NCBI RefSeq assembly: GCF_014650875.1
Contig: NZ_BMVU01000001.1
Location: 705,493-769,492 of the forward strand
Length of the DNA: 64,000 nucleotides
Reading direction: 5' to 3'
DNA from: Streptomyces minutiscleroticus
GTDB taxonomy: Bacteria > Actinomycetota > Actinomycetes > Streptomycetales > Streptomycetaceae
A program made the position numbers and the translations under genes. The notes under the pieces are model-generated. The model ran no database searches and was not told the origin of the DNA. It saw only the letters and a program-made list of their open reading frames with translations. Positions 25,943 through 33,311 of this stretch are shown in pieces. Numbering within the stretch: the first letter of the stretch is position 1; every line of letters starts with the position of its first letter.

Positions 25943-25984
25943 CGGAACGGGTCGGCCCGGCCCGGACCGGACCGACCCGTTCCG
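25943..25984 (-). terminator. Stem-loop after the formaldehyde dehydrogenase gene
   Basis: CGGAACGGGTCGG (25943-25955) pairs perfectly with CCGACCCGTTCCG (25972-25984), 13 bp, starting 12 bases beyond the stop codon of the minus-strand gene. Confidence 0.75.
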
Positions 25985-25996
25985 CACCGGGCGCGC

Positions 25997-27223
25997 TCAG
26001 ACCGGCCGCACCCCCTCGAGGGACCCGTGCGGGTCCAGGACGTACTTGCGGCTCGCGCCCCGGTCGAACTCGGCGTAGCCGCGGGGCGCGTCCTCCAGAC
26101 CGATCACCGTGGCGCCGACGGCCTTCGCGATGTGCACCCGCTCGTGCAGGATCGCCTCCATCAGCTCCCGGTGGTACCGCATCACGGGGCACTGCCCCGT
26201 GGTGAAGCGGTGGCTCTTCGCCCAGCCGAGGCCGAGGCGCACCTTGAGCGTGCCGGTGCGCGCGTCCTGGTCGGAGCTTCCCGGGTCCTCGGTGACGTAC
26301 AGGCCGGGGATGCCGAGGGCACCGCCCGCGCGCGTGATGCCCATCAGCGAGTTCAGGACCGTCGCGGGCTCCTCGGCCGCGTCGGGTCCGTGGCCGCGTG
26401 CCTCGAAGCCGACGGCGTCGACGGCCGCGTCCACCTCCGGCGTGCCGAGGATCTGTGCGATCTGGTCCTCGACGGGCCCCTGTCCGACGTCGACCGTCTC
26501 GCAGCCGAAGCCGCGGGCCTGCGCCAGCCGGTCGGCGTTGAGGTCGCCGACGATGACGACGGCCGCCCCGAGGAGCTGCGCCGCCGCGGCGGTCGCGAGG
26601 CCCACCGGTCCGGCCCCGGCGACGTAGACGGTCGACCCGGGGCCGACGCCCGCGGTCCGGGCGCCGTGGAAGCCGGTCGGGAAGATGTCCGACAGCATGG
26701 CCAGGTCGAGCAGCTTCTCGCGCGCCTCCTCGCGGTCCGGGAACCGCAGCAGGTTGAAGTCCGCGTAGGGGGCCATGACGTACTCGGCCTGGCCGCCGAC
26801 CCAGCCGCCCATGTCCACGTAGCCGTAGGCGCCTCCGGGGCGCACCGGGTTGACGTTCAGGCAGATGCCGGTCCGGCGCTCCTTGCAGTTGCGGCACCGC
26901 CCGCACGCGATGTTGAAGGGCACCGAGACGACGTCCCCGACCTCGATGAACTCGACGTCCGGGCCCCGCTCGACGACTTCCCCGGTGATCTCGTGCCCGA
27001 GGACCAGCCCCTCGGGCGCGGTGGTGCGGCCGCGGACCATGTGCTGGTCGCTGCCGCAGATGTTGCTGGCGAGCACCTTCAGGACGACCCCGTGCCGGCA
27101 CTTGCGGCCGGCGTTCCCGGGCGCCACCCCCGGGCCGTCCCGTAGTTCGAGTGCGGGGTAGTCGATGGTCCTGACCTCGACCACTCCCGGCTTGAGATAC
27201 ACGACTGCCCTGTTTCCGCTCAT
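25997..27223 (-). CDS. fdhA: Glutathione-independent formaldehyde dehydrogenase (zinc alcohol dehydrogenase family)
   Basis: A 408-residue protein. Catalytic zinc site ASNICGSDQHMVRGR with GHEITGEV. The structural zinc loop CGRCRNCKERRTGIC (about residues 107-121) holds four cysteines. VYVAGAGPVGLATAAAAQLL binds NAD, and the long C-terminal segment with GLGWAKSHRFTTGQ is typical of Pseudomonas putida FdhA. It oxidises formaldehyde to formate, with tightly bound NAD in that enzyme. The next gene upstream is ogt, an alkylation-repair gene, which may be chance. ATG 27223 has only a distant AGGGA. Confidence 0.88.
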   Translation of the reverse strand: MSGNRAVVYLKPGVVEVRTIDYPALELRDGPGVAPGNAGRKCRHGVVLKVLASNICGSDQHMVRGRTTAPEGLVLGHEITGEVVERGPDVEFIEVGDVVSVPFNIACGRCRNCKERRTGICLNVNPVRPGGAYGYVDMGGWVGGQAEYVMAPYADFNLLRFPDREEAREKLLDLAMLSDIFPTGFHGARTAGVGPGSTVYVAGAGPVGLATAAAAQLLGAAVVIVGDLNADRLAQARGFGCETVDVGQGPVEDQIAQILGTPEVDAAVDAVGFEARGHGPDAAEEPATVLNSLMGITRAGGALGIPGLYVTEDPGSSDQDARTGTLKVRLGLGWAKSHRFTTGQCPVMRYHRELMEAILHERVHIAKAVGATVIGLEDAPRGYAEFDRGASRKYVLDPHGSLEGVRPV

Positions 27224-27415
27224 GCGTGATCGCCGTCCCTTCGGCTCCGTGACGTGCGGATGCCAGCGGCTGTGCGGGGCGGAGTCTGCTACCGGGATCC
27301 CGGTACGGCCACCCCTCGCGTCGTGTCCGTGTCGCGTCCCGGGACGGAACGCGACACGCCCGGCCGGTCACGGCTCCGGCGGAACAGCTGCTTCCCGGGG
27401 CGCCCGCTCCCGCGG

Positions 27416-27455
27416 CGGGACGGCCGCCTCAGAACCGGGACGGCCGCCTCAGAAC
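27416..27455. repeat. 20-bp exact tandem duplication covering the ogt stop codon
   Basis: CGGGACGGCCGCCTCAGAAC occurs twice in a row (27416-27435, 27436-27455). The second copy contains the last codons and stop of ogt; the first is its downstream duplicate, so the end of the gene reads the same if one copy is lost. Confidence 0.9.
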
Positions 27456-28012
27456 AGCGGCTCGGGCAGCACTCCTTCCAGGGCGAGCAGCCTGCGCTTG
27501 GCCGCCAGTCCGCCGCCGAAGCCGCCGATCCCCCCGTCGCTCTCCACGACCCGGTGGCAGGGCACCACCACAGGCAGCGGATTGGCGCCCATGGCGAGGC
27601 CCACCGCCTGGGCCGCACCCGGCCGGCCGACCCGCCGGGCCAGGTCGCCGTAGCCCACGACCGCGCCGTACGGCACGCCGGCCGCCAGCTCGCGCAGCAC
27701 CTGCCGGTTGAACCCGGACACCAGCGACCAGTCCAGCGGCAGCGCGAACTCCCGCAGCCGGCCGGCGAAGTACGCCTCGACCTGGCGCACCGCCTCGGCC
27801 AGCGGCTCGGAACCGGGCTCCGCCACCGGCTCGGCGCCCAGCCGGGAGCCGAGCCGCTCCAGCGCCGCGTCGCGCACCGCGTCCGCGGCGTGGAAGACGA
27901 CGTTCACCAGCCCCTCGCGGGTCGCGGCCAGCAGCAGCGGGCCGACGTCGGTGCCGACGACGGTCCACGCGGCCCGCCGCACGGCCTGCTCACTGCGTCC
28001 CGTGCTGTCCAT
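27449..28012 (-). CDS. ogt: Methylated-DNA--[protein]-cysteine S-methyltransferase
   Basis: A 187-residue DNA repair protein. The active site PCHRVV (about residues 146-151) contains the cysteine that accepts the alkyl group from O6-alkylguanine. Upstream is YGAVVGYGDLARRVGRPGAA with the helix-turn-helix and arginine finger, and afterwards the end GGFGGGLAAKRRLLALEG. No Ada-type zinc or AraC domain is present. ATG 28012 has no Shine-Dalgarno but lies 7 bases after a TACGGT box, the same layout as uvrB and uvrC, so a leaderless DNA-damage transcript is proposed. The gene is convergent with nothing; fdhA follows on the same strand. Confidence 0.92.
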   Translation of the reverse strand: MDSTGRSEQAVRRAAWTVVGTDVGPLLLAATREGLVNVVFHAADAVRDAALERLGSRLGAEPVAEPGSEPLAEAVRQVEAYFAGRLREFALPLDWSLVSGFNRQVLRELAAGVPYGAVVGYGDLARRVGRPGAAQAVGLAMGANPLPVVVPCHRVVESDGGIGGFGGGLAAKRRLLALEGVLPEPLF

Positions 28013-28019
28013 GGAGGCC

Positions 28020-28041
28020 ACCGTACGGCCCGGCACCGACA
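28020..28041 (-). promoter_or_regulatory. RecA-NDp-type promoter of ogt
   Basis: On the minus strand TGTCGGTG begins at 28041 and TACGGT (28025-28020) starts 16 bases further on; ATG follows after 7 bases. The known actinobacterial RecA-NDp/PafBC promoter is TTGTCAGTGGC-N6-TAGGGT. The match is TGTC(G)GTG plus TACGGT with exact spacing. Confidence 0.65.
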
Positions 28042-28150
28042 CCACCGTCCGCGCCCTCGCGCGAGCGGCGGGCACGCTCGCCGGGACGGCGGGCGCCTTC
28101 CGGGGCACGGCCTTCCGGTGAGCACACGCGCTCCGGACGCGGCAAGCGCG

Positions 28151-29020
28151 TCACTTCCCCTCCAGCGCCCCCCGGACCACGTCGGGCGCGTTCGAGATGA
28201 TGCCGTCCACCCCGTAGCCGGCGACCCGCCGCGCGCTGTCGGCGTCGTTCACCGTCCAGGTGAGGATCTCCAGCGGTTCGTCGTGCGGCCCGTCGAACGC
28301 GTGGATCGCGGCGACGTACCCGGTCGAGATGGTCGTGTGCGAGGCGTTGACCTGGTCGACGAAGTCCGCGTACGAGGCCAGGTCGGCGACCGGAGGGGTG
28401 CCCAGGAGGGCCGTCCTGACGGACGGCTTCAGCTCGTGGACCGTCCGGACGCTGTCCGCGCTGAAGCTCTGGACCACCAGCCCGCGCGCGTGGGCGGGTC
28501 CCAGCCACCCCTTGTTGGCGAGCAGCTTCAGGGTCTCCTGTTCGATACCGGGGTAGAGCTGTGGATTCTTGAGTTCCAGGACGAGCTTCTGGTGGTTGCG
28601 GGAGACGCGGTCCATGTACTGCCTCAGGGTCGGCACGCGCGCGCCCGCGTACTGCGCGCCGAACCAGCTGCCGGCGTCCAGGCGCGCGATCTCCGCCGCG
28701 GTGAAGTCCTTCACCTTCCACGGGGCCCGGTCCGGGTAGAGCTCCTCCGCGTCGGTCGTGCGCTTCAGGTTGTCGTCGTGGATGACGACCAGCTCGCCGT
28801 CCCTGGTGCGCTGGACGTCGTTCTCCACCCAGCGGAAGCCGAGTTCGGCCGCCTTGTCGACGGCGGCCAGGGTGTTCTCCGGTGCGTAGGCGGAGGCCCC
28901 GCGGTGCGCGACGATCAGCGTCCCGGACCCGGTCGCCGCCTGTGCGGGCGAGGAACCGAGGACGAGGGTCACGGCCCCCAGGAAGGCGGTGACCGTGGCG
29001 GCGGCAGCGCGCGCGTTCAT
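28151..29020 (-). CDS. Secreted glycerophosphodiester phosphodiesterase
   Basis: A 289-residue protein. Residues 1-28 are a Sec signal peptide ending SSPAQA-A. The GDPD domain starts with VAHRGASAYAPENTLAAVDK (His-Arg and Glu of the active site) and WVENDVQRTRDGELVVIHDD (second His and metal-binding Glu/Asp); LELKN carries the third Glu. It splits glycerophosphodiesters (from phospholipids or teichoic acid) into glycerol 3-phosphate and an alcohol, outside the cell, likely to scavenge phosphate and glycerol. ATG 29020 has GAGGAG 5 bases ahead. Confidence 0.9.
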   Translation of the reverse strand: MNARAAAATVTAFLGAVTLVLGSSPAQAATGSGTLIVAHRGASAYAPENTLAAVDKAAELGFRWVENDVQRTRDGELVVIHDDNLKRTTDAEELYPDRAPWKVKDFTAAEIARLDAGSWFGAQYAGARVPTLRQYMDRVSRNHQKLVLELKNPQLYPGIEQETLKLLANKGWLGPAHARGLVVQSFSADSVRTVHELKPSVRTALLGTPPVADLASYADFVDQVNASHTTISTGYVAAIHAFDGPHDEPLEILTWTVNDADSARRVAGYGVDGIISNAPDVVRGALEGK

Positions 29021-29134
29021 ACGTACTCCTCGCGTCGAACGATCACGGACCGTTCCAGGGTGGCAGCGGAATGTCATGTTTCGAGGGCGTCGGGTGGCCG
29101 TAATTGCATGGACTTGACCAAACACGCACACTGG

Positions 29135-29152
29135 TGCCTCACAAGTGAGGCA
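29135..29152. promoter_or_regulatory. Perfect dyad TGCCTCAC-AA-GTGAGGCA between GDPD and MHYT genes
   Basis: An 18-base inverted repeat (8-bp arms, 2-base centre) lies 115 bases upstream of the GDPD gene and 145 bases upstream of the divergent MHYT gene, in AT-richer DNA. It has the form of a dimeric regulator site. It does not resemble the Streptomyces PhoP direct repeat that often precedes GDPD genes. The 276-base gap 29021-29296 holds no gene. Confidence 0.5.
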
Positions 29153-29296
29153 AGCGCGTGATTCTTTGCCGAAAACTCGTTCGTGCGTTCCCCGGCGGGT
29201 CGTACTGTCTGCCTCACCCCGGGTGCCCTCCGGTGATCCAGGGGCGAGAGGGCACAAGAGGGTTCAGGGACGCGACAAGCGGGAGGGCGGCCGCGC

Positions 29297-30172
29297 ATGC
29301 AGGGCACCGTCGACGGATTCAGCTATGGACTCGTCACGCCGCTGGTCGCGTACGTCATGGCCTGCCTGGGCGGGGCGCTCGGCCTGCGCTGCACCGCACG
29401 GTCCCTCCAGGCCGCAGGGCGCCGGCGGGCTGGCTGGCTGGCGCTCGGCTCGGCGGCGATCGGCTCCGGCGTGTGGACGATGCACTTCGTCGCGATGATG
29501 GGGTTCAGCGTCGTGCAGACCCCGGTCCACTACGACGAGCTGATCACCTTCGCGAGCCTGGCCGTCGGCATCGGCATGGTCGGCATCGGCATCTTCATCG
29601 CCGGCTACTGGGGCGCGTCGGGAAGGGCCCTGTTCACGGCCGGTGCGGTCACCGGCCTGGGGATCGCGTCGATGCACTATCTGGGAATGGCCGGTATGCG
29701 TCTCAACGGGACGCTGGAGTACAACACCCTGACCGTCGCCGCGTCGGTCGTCATCGCCGTCGTCGCCGCGACCGCAGCCCTGTGGGCGACCGGGCAGTCC
29801 AAGGGCCTCCTGTGGAGCATCGGCGCCAGCCTCGTCATGGGGCTGGCCGTCACGGGCATGCACTACACCGGCATGGCCGCGCTCGACGTCCACCTGCACC
29901 GCGCCGCGGGCGACCCGGCCGGGGAGTCGGCCGCGGCCCTGCTGGCGCCCATGATGGTCGGCCCCCTCGTCTTCCTGGTCCTGGCCGGCGTCGTGGTGAT
30001 CTTCGACCCGGCCGTCGTCACGGGCGGGGCCGACCGCGCCCCCGTCGACCGCAGGCCCGGCATCCCCGCCCACACGGCCGTCGCGCACACCGCGCGCCGC
30101 ACCCCGGCCCGTCGGCTGCGCCGCCGCGGCACCGCCCGGCACCCCGGCTCCCGCAGCCCGCAGAACTGGTGA
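29297..30172 (+). CDS. MHYT-domain integral membrane sensor
   Basis: A 291-residue protein with about seven membrane helices. The three MHYT repeats show as MHFVAM (about residues 62-67), MHYLGM (about 127-132) and MHYTGM (about 192-197), the pattern proposed to bind copper and sense O2, CO or NO. In many bacteria this domain is fused to GGDEF/EAL or kinase domains. Here it stands alone, with a Pro/Arg-rich cytoplasmic tail of about 50 residues and no output domain, so a partner must act for it. ATG 29297 has only a modest ribosome-binding site (GGGAGGGC about 10 bases upstream). Confidence 0.85.
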   Translation: MQGTVDGFSYGLVTPLVAYVMACLGGALGLRCTARSLQAAGRRRAGWLALGSAAIGSGVWTMHFVAMMGFSVVQTPVHYDELITFASLAVGIGMVGIGIFIAGYWGASGRALFTAGAVTGLGIASMHYLGMAGMRLNGTLEYNTLTVAASVVIAVVAATAALWATGQSKGLLWSIGASLVMGLAVTGMHYTGMAALDVHLHRAAGDPAGESAAALLAPMMVGPLVFLVLAGVVVIFDPAVVTGGADRAPVDRRPGIPAHTAVAHTARRTPARRLRRRGTARHPGSRSPQNW

Positions 30173-30183
30173 CCGGAGCCGGT

Positions 30184-30205
30184 TGTCAGTGCGGGGTCGT
30201 ACGGT
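30184..30205 (+). promoter_or_regulatory. RecA-NDp-type promoter of uvrB
   Basis: TTGTCAGTG (30183-30191) and TACGGT (30200-30205) are placed as in TTGTCAGTGGC-N6-TAGGGT, with 9 of 11 bases of the upstream box matching. Seven bases separate TACGGT from ATG 30213, so the transcript should begin at or one base before the start codon. Confidence 0.8.
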
Positions 30206-30212
30206 GGATGGC

Positions 30213-32342
30213 ATGCGGCCCGTAACCAAGATCGAACGCACGGTGGCACCCTTCGAGGTCGTCAGCCCCTACCAGCCCAGCGGCGACCAGCCGACCGCCA
30301 TCGCCGAGCTCGAGCGGCGCGTCCGCGCGGGTGAGAAGGACGTCGTCCTGCTCGGCGCGACCGGCACCGGCAAGTCGGCGACCACCGCGTGGATGATCGA
30401 GAAGCTCCAGCGCCCCACGCTCGTGCTGGCGCCCAACAAGACGCTGGCCGCCCAGCTGGCCAACGAGTTCCGCGAGCTGCTGCCGAACAACGCCGTCGAA
30501 TACTTCGTCTCGTACTACGACTACTACCAGCCCGAGGCGTACGTCCCGCAGTCGGACACCTACATCGAGAAGGACTCCTCGGTCAACGAGGAGGTCGAGC
30601 GGCTGCGCCACTCCGCGACGAACTCGCTGCTCACCCGCCGCGACGTCGTCGTGGTCGCCTCCGTCTCCTGCATCTACGGCCTGGGCACGCCGCAGGAGTA
30701 CGTGGACCGCATGGTCCCCCTGCGGGTGGGCGACGAGATCGACCGGGACGAGCTGCTGCGCCGCTTCGTCGACATCCAGTACACGCGCAACGACCTGGCC
30801 TTCGCCCGCGGCACCTTCCGCGTCCGCGGCGACACCATCGAGATCTTCCCGGTCTACGAGGAGCTGGCCGTCCGCATCGAGATGTTCGGCGACGAGATCG
30901 AGGCGCTGTCCACGCTGCACCCCCTCACCGGCGAGGTCATCAGCGACGACCAGCAGCTCTACGTCTTCCCCGCGTCCCACTACGTGGCGGGCCCGGAGCG
31001 CCTGGAGCGGGCCGTCAACGACATCGAGAAGGAGCTGGAGGAGCGCCTCGCCGTCCTGGACAAGCAGGGCAAGCTCCTGGAGGCCCAGCGGCTGCGCATG
31101 CGCACCACGTACGACATCGAGATGCTCCGCCAGATCGGCACCTGCTCCGGCGTGGAGAACTACTCGATGCACTTCGACGGCCGCGAGCCCGGCTCCCCGC
31201 CGAACACGCTGCTCGACTACTTCCCCGACGACTTCCTGCTCGTCATCGACGAGTCGCACGTCACCGTGCCCCAGATCGGCGCCATGTACGAGGGCGACGC
31301 CTCCCGCAAGCGCACGCTCGTCGACCACGGCTTCCGGCTGCCCTCGGCGCTGGACAACCGCCCGCTGAAGTGGGAGGAGTTCCAGGAGCGCATCGGCCAG
31401 ACCGTCTACCTGTCGGCGACCCCCGGGCAGTACGAGCTCTCGCGCGCGGACGGGCACGTCGAGCAGATCATCCGCCCCACCGGCCTCGTCGACCCCGAGG
31501 TCGTGGTCAAGCCCACCGAGGGCCAGATCGACGACCTGGTGCACGAGATCCGCACCCGCACCGAGCGGGACGAGCGCGTCCTGGTCACCACGCTCACCAA
31601 GAAGATGGCCGAGGACCTCACGGACTACTTCCTGGAGCTCGGCATCCAGGTGCGCTACCTCCACAGCGACGTGGACACGCTGCGCCGCGTGGAGCTGCTG
31701 CGCGAGCTGCGGGCCGGTGAGTACGACGTCCTGGTCGGCATCAACCTCCTGCGGGAGGGCCTCGACCTGCCCGAGGTCTCCCTGGTGGCGATCCTCGACG
31801 CCGACAAGGAGGGCTTCCTGCGCTCCGGGACCTCCCTGATCCAGACCATCGGCCGCGCGGCGCGCAACGTCTCCGGCCAGGTCCACATGTACGCCGACAA
31901 GATCACCCCGGCGATGGAGAAGGCCATCGACGAGACCAACCGGCGCCGGGAGAAGCAGATCGCGTACAACAAGGAGCGGGGCATCGACCCGCAGCCGCTC
32001 CGCAAGAAGATCAACGACATCGTGTCGCAGATCGCCCGCGAGGACGTCGACACGGAGCAGCTGCTCGGCACGGGCTACCGCCAGTCCAAGGACGGCAAGG
32101 GCGCGAAGGCCCCGGTCCCGGCGCTCGGCAAGGCAGGCAAGGGCACGAAGGCCGCGAAGGGCAAGGCAGCGGTGCCGACCGACCGGCCGGCGGCCGAGCT
32201 CGCCGGGCAGATCGAGGACCTGACGAACCGGATGCGGGCCGCCGCCGCGGACCTGCAGTTCGAGATCGCCGCCCGGCTGCGCGACGAGGTGTCGGAGATG
32301 AAGAAGGAGCTGCGCCAGATGAAGGAGGCGGGCCTGGCCTGA
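30213..32342 (+). CDS. uvrB: Excinuclease ABC subunit B
   Basis: A 709-residue helicase-like subunit of nucleotide excision repair. Walker A GATGTGKS at residues 48-55; the DNA-clamping beta-hairpin [20 protein letters not shown] at about 95-114; DEAD-like box IDESHV about 345-350; helicase motif [11 protein letters not shown] about 545-553; the C-terminal UVR domain ([20 protein letters not shown]) binds UvrC. A Lys/Ala/Gly-rich linker ([15 protein letters not shown]) separates motor and UVR domain. ATG 30213 is preferred over the in-frame TTG at 30183, which lies inside the promoter. Confidence 0.97.
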   Translation: MRPVTKIERTVAPFEVVSPYQPSGDQPTAIAELERRVRAGEKDVVLLGATGTGKSATTAWMIEKLQRPTLVLAPNKTLAAQLANEFRELLPNNAVEYFVSYYDYYQPEAYVPQSDTYIEKDSSVNEEVERLRHSATNSLLTRRDVVVVASVSCIYGLGTPQEYVDRMVPLRVGDEIDRDELLRRFVDIQYTRNDLAFARGTFRVRGDTIEIFPVYEELAVRIEMFGDEIEALSTLHPLTGEVISDDQQLYVFPASHYVAGPERLERAVNDIEKELEERLAVLDKQGKLLEAQRLRMRTTYDIEMLRQIGTCSGVENYSMHFDGREPGSPPNTLLDYFPDDFLLVIDESHVTVPQIGAMYEGDASRKRTLVDHGFRLPSALDNRPLKWEEFQERIGQTVYLSATPGQYELSRADGHVEQIIRPTGLVDPEVVVKPTEGQIDDLVHEIRTRTERDERVLVTTLTKKMAEDLTDYFLELGIQVRYLHSDVDTLRRVELLRELRAGEYDVLVGINLLREGLDLPEVSLVAILDADKEGFLRSGTSLIQTIGRAARNVSGQVHMYADKITPAMEKAIDETNRRREKQIAYNKERGIDPQPLRKKINDIVSQIAREDVDTEQLLGTGYRQSKDGKGAKAPVPALGKAGKGTKAAKGKAAVPTDRPAAELAGQIEDLTNRMRAAAADLQFEIAARLRDEVSEMKKELRQMKEAGLA

Positions 32343-32688
32343 CCGGCCGGGCCGTACGGCTCCCGACCGGCCCGGCGGCCGGACCGTAGGATTCCGGGCC
32401 TGACCGGCCTGACCGGCCTGACCGGCCTGACCGGCCTGACCGGCCTGACCGGCCTGACCGGCCTGACGGGTAGAACGGTACGGCTCCCGGCGGAACGGCC
32501 CACGTGCGGGCGGGCTCTCCCGGGCCCGCCCGCACCGCGTGTACGGGTGCCCGGCGCGTACGCGGGCTGTGTTGCAAGACCGACACAAAGTGCGACGTGA
32601 GCTACGGCACCGTCGGCGCCGCTGCGTAGGGTTCTGGTCAACCGCACGACGTGCGGCAACAGGGGAACGGCACGAGAGGGGACGGCAC
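32343..32688. other. Intergenic region between uvrB and terD
   Basis: This 346-base gap holds the 9-bp repeat array (32397-32467), flanked by the 12-bp direct repeat GTACGGCTCCCG (32354-32365 and 32478-32489). Further on, TAGGGT near 32627 is a candidate -10 for the terD transcript. The stretch 32566-32640 is AT-richer. No gene is visible. Confidence 0.55.
32397..32467. repeat. 9-bp tandem repeat (GGCCTGACC), 7.9 copies
   Basis: An uninterrupted array of GGCCTGACC starts 55 bases after the uvrB stop. Every unit contains TGACC, with the half-palindrome GGCC. Because the unit is a multiple of three, all frames stay open through it (Gly-Gln-Ala, Arg-Ser-Gly or Val-Arg-Pro on the minus strand), but no start signal accompanies them. 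Confidence 0.95.
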
Positions 32689-33267
32689 GTGACGGTCAAC
32701 ATGACCAAGGGTCAGGCCATCAGTCTGCAGAAGAACGACGGGGGCACCCTGACCGCGGTGCGCATGGGGCTCGGCTGGCAGGCGGCCCCGCGGCGCGGCC
32801 TGTTCGGCTCGCGCACCCGGGAGATCGACCTCGACGCCTCCGCCGTGCTGTTCGCCGACAAGCAGCCGGTCGACGTGGTGTTCTTCCGCCACCTCGTCAG
32901 CGACGACGGCTCCGTGCGGCACACCGGCGACAACCTGGTCGGCGGCGCGGGCCAGGGCGGCGACGACGAGGCCGTCCTCGTGGACCTCGCGCGCGTCCCG
33001 GTCCACATCGACCAGATCGTCTTCACCGTCAACTCCTTCACGGGCCAGACGTTCCAGGAGGTGCAGAACGCGTTCTGCCGCCTGGTCGACGAGACCAACG
33101 GCCAGGAGCTGGCCCGCTACACCCTGGCCGGCGGCGGCCAGTACACGGCGCAGATCATGGCGAAGGTGCACCGCGCGGGCCAGGGCTGGCAGATGACCGC
33201 CCTCGGCACCCCGGCCAACGGCCGCACCTTCCAGGACCTGATGCCGGCGATCCTGCCGCACCTGTAG
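32689..33267 (+). CDS. terD: TerD family protein
   Basis: A 192-residue TerD/TerE-type protein: KGQAISLQKNDGGTLTAVRM at the start, then REIDLDASAVLFADKQPVDV, GDDEAVLVDLARVPVHIDQI and VRLVDETNGQELARYTL-like ends. The acidic loops (DLDAS, GDDEA) bind Ca2+ in characterised members. TerD proteins belong to a stress system (tellurite, phage, DNA damage) acting at the membrane; in Streptomyces they also affect development. GTG 32689 has GAGAGGGG 7 bases ahead. It is followed 44 bases later by the TerD-fusion gene and then terC. Confidence 0.9.
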   Translation: MTVNMTKGQAISLQKNDGGTLTAVRMGLGWQAAPRRGLFGSRTREIDLDASAVLFADKQPVDVVFFRHLVSDDGSVRHTGDNLVGGAGQGGDDEAVLVDLARVPVHIDQIVFTVNSFTGQTFQEVQNAFCRLVDETNGQELARYTLAGGGQYTAQIMAKVHRAGQGWQMTALGTPANGRTFQDLMPAILPHL

Positions 33268-33311
33268 GCGGCCGGCCGAGCGGCGCGAGAGCGACGGGGG
33301 GGACGAAGGCG

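Noticed and set aside
32397..32467. CRISPR-like regular array
   Set aside because: Units are 9 bp with no spacers, and no cas gene is near. It is a simple tandem repeat.
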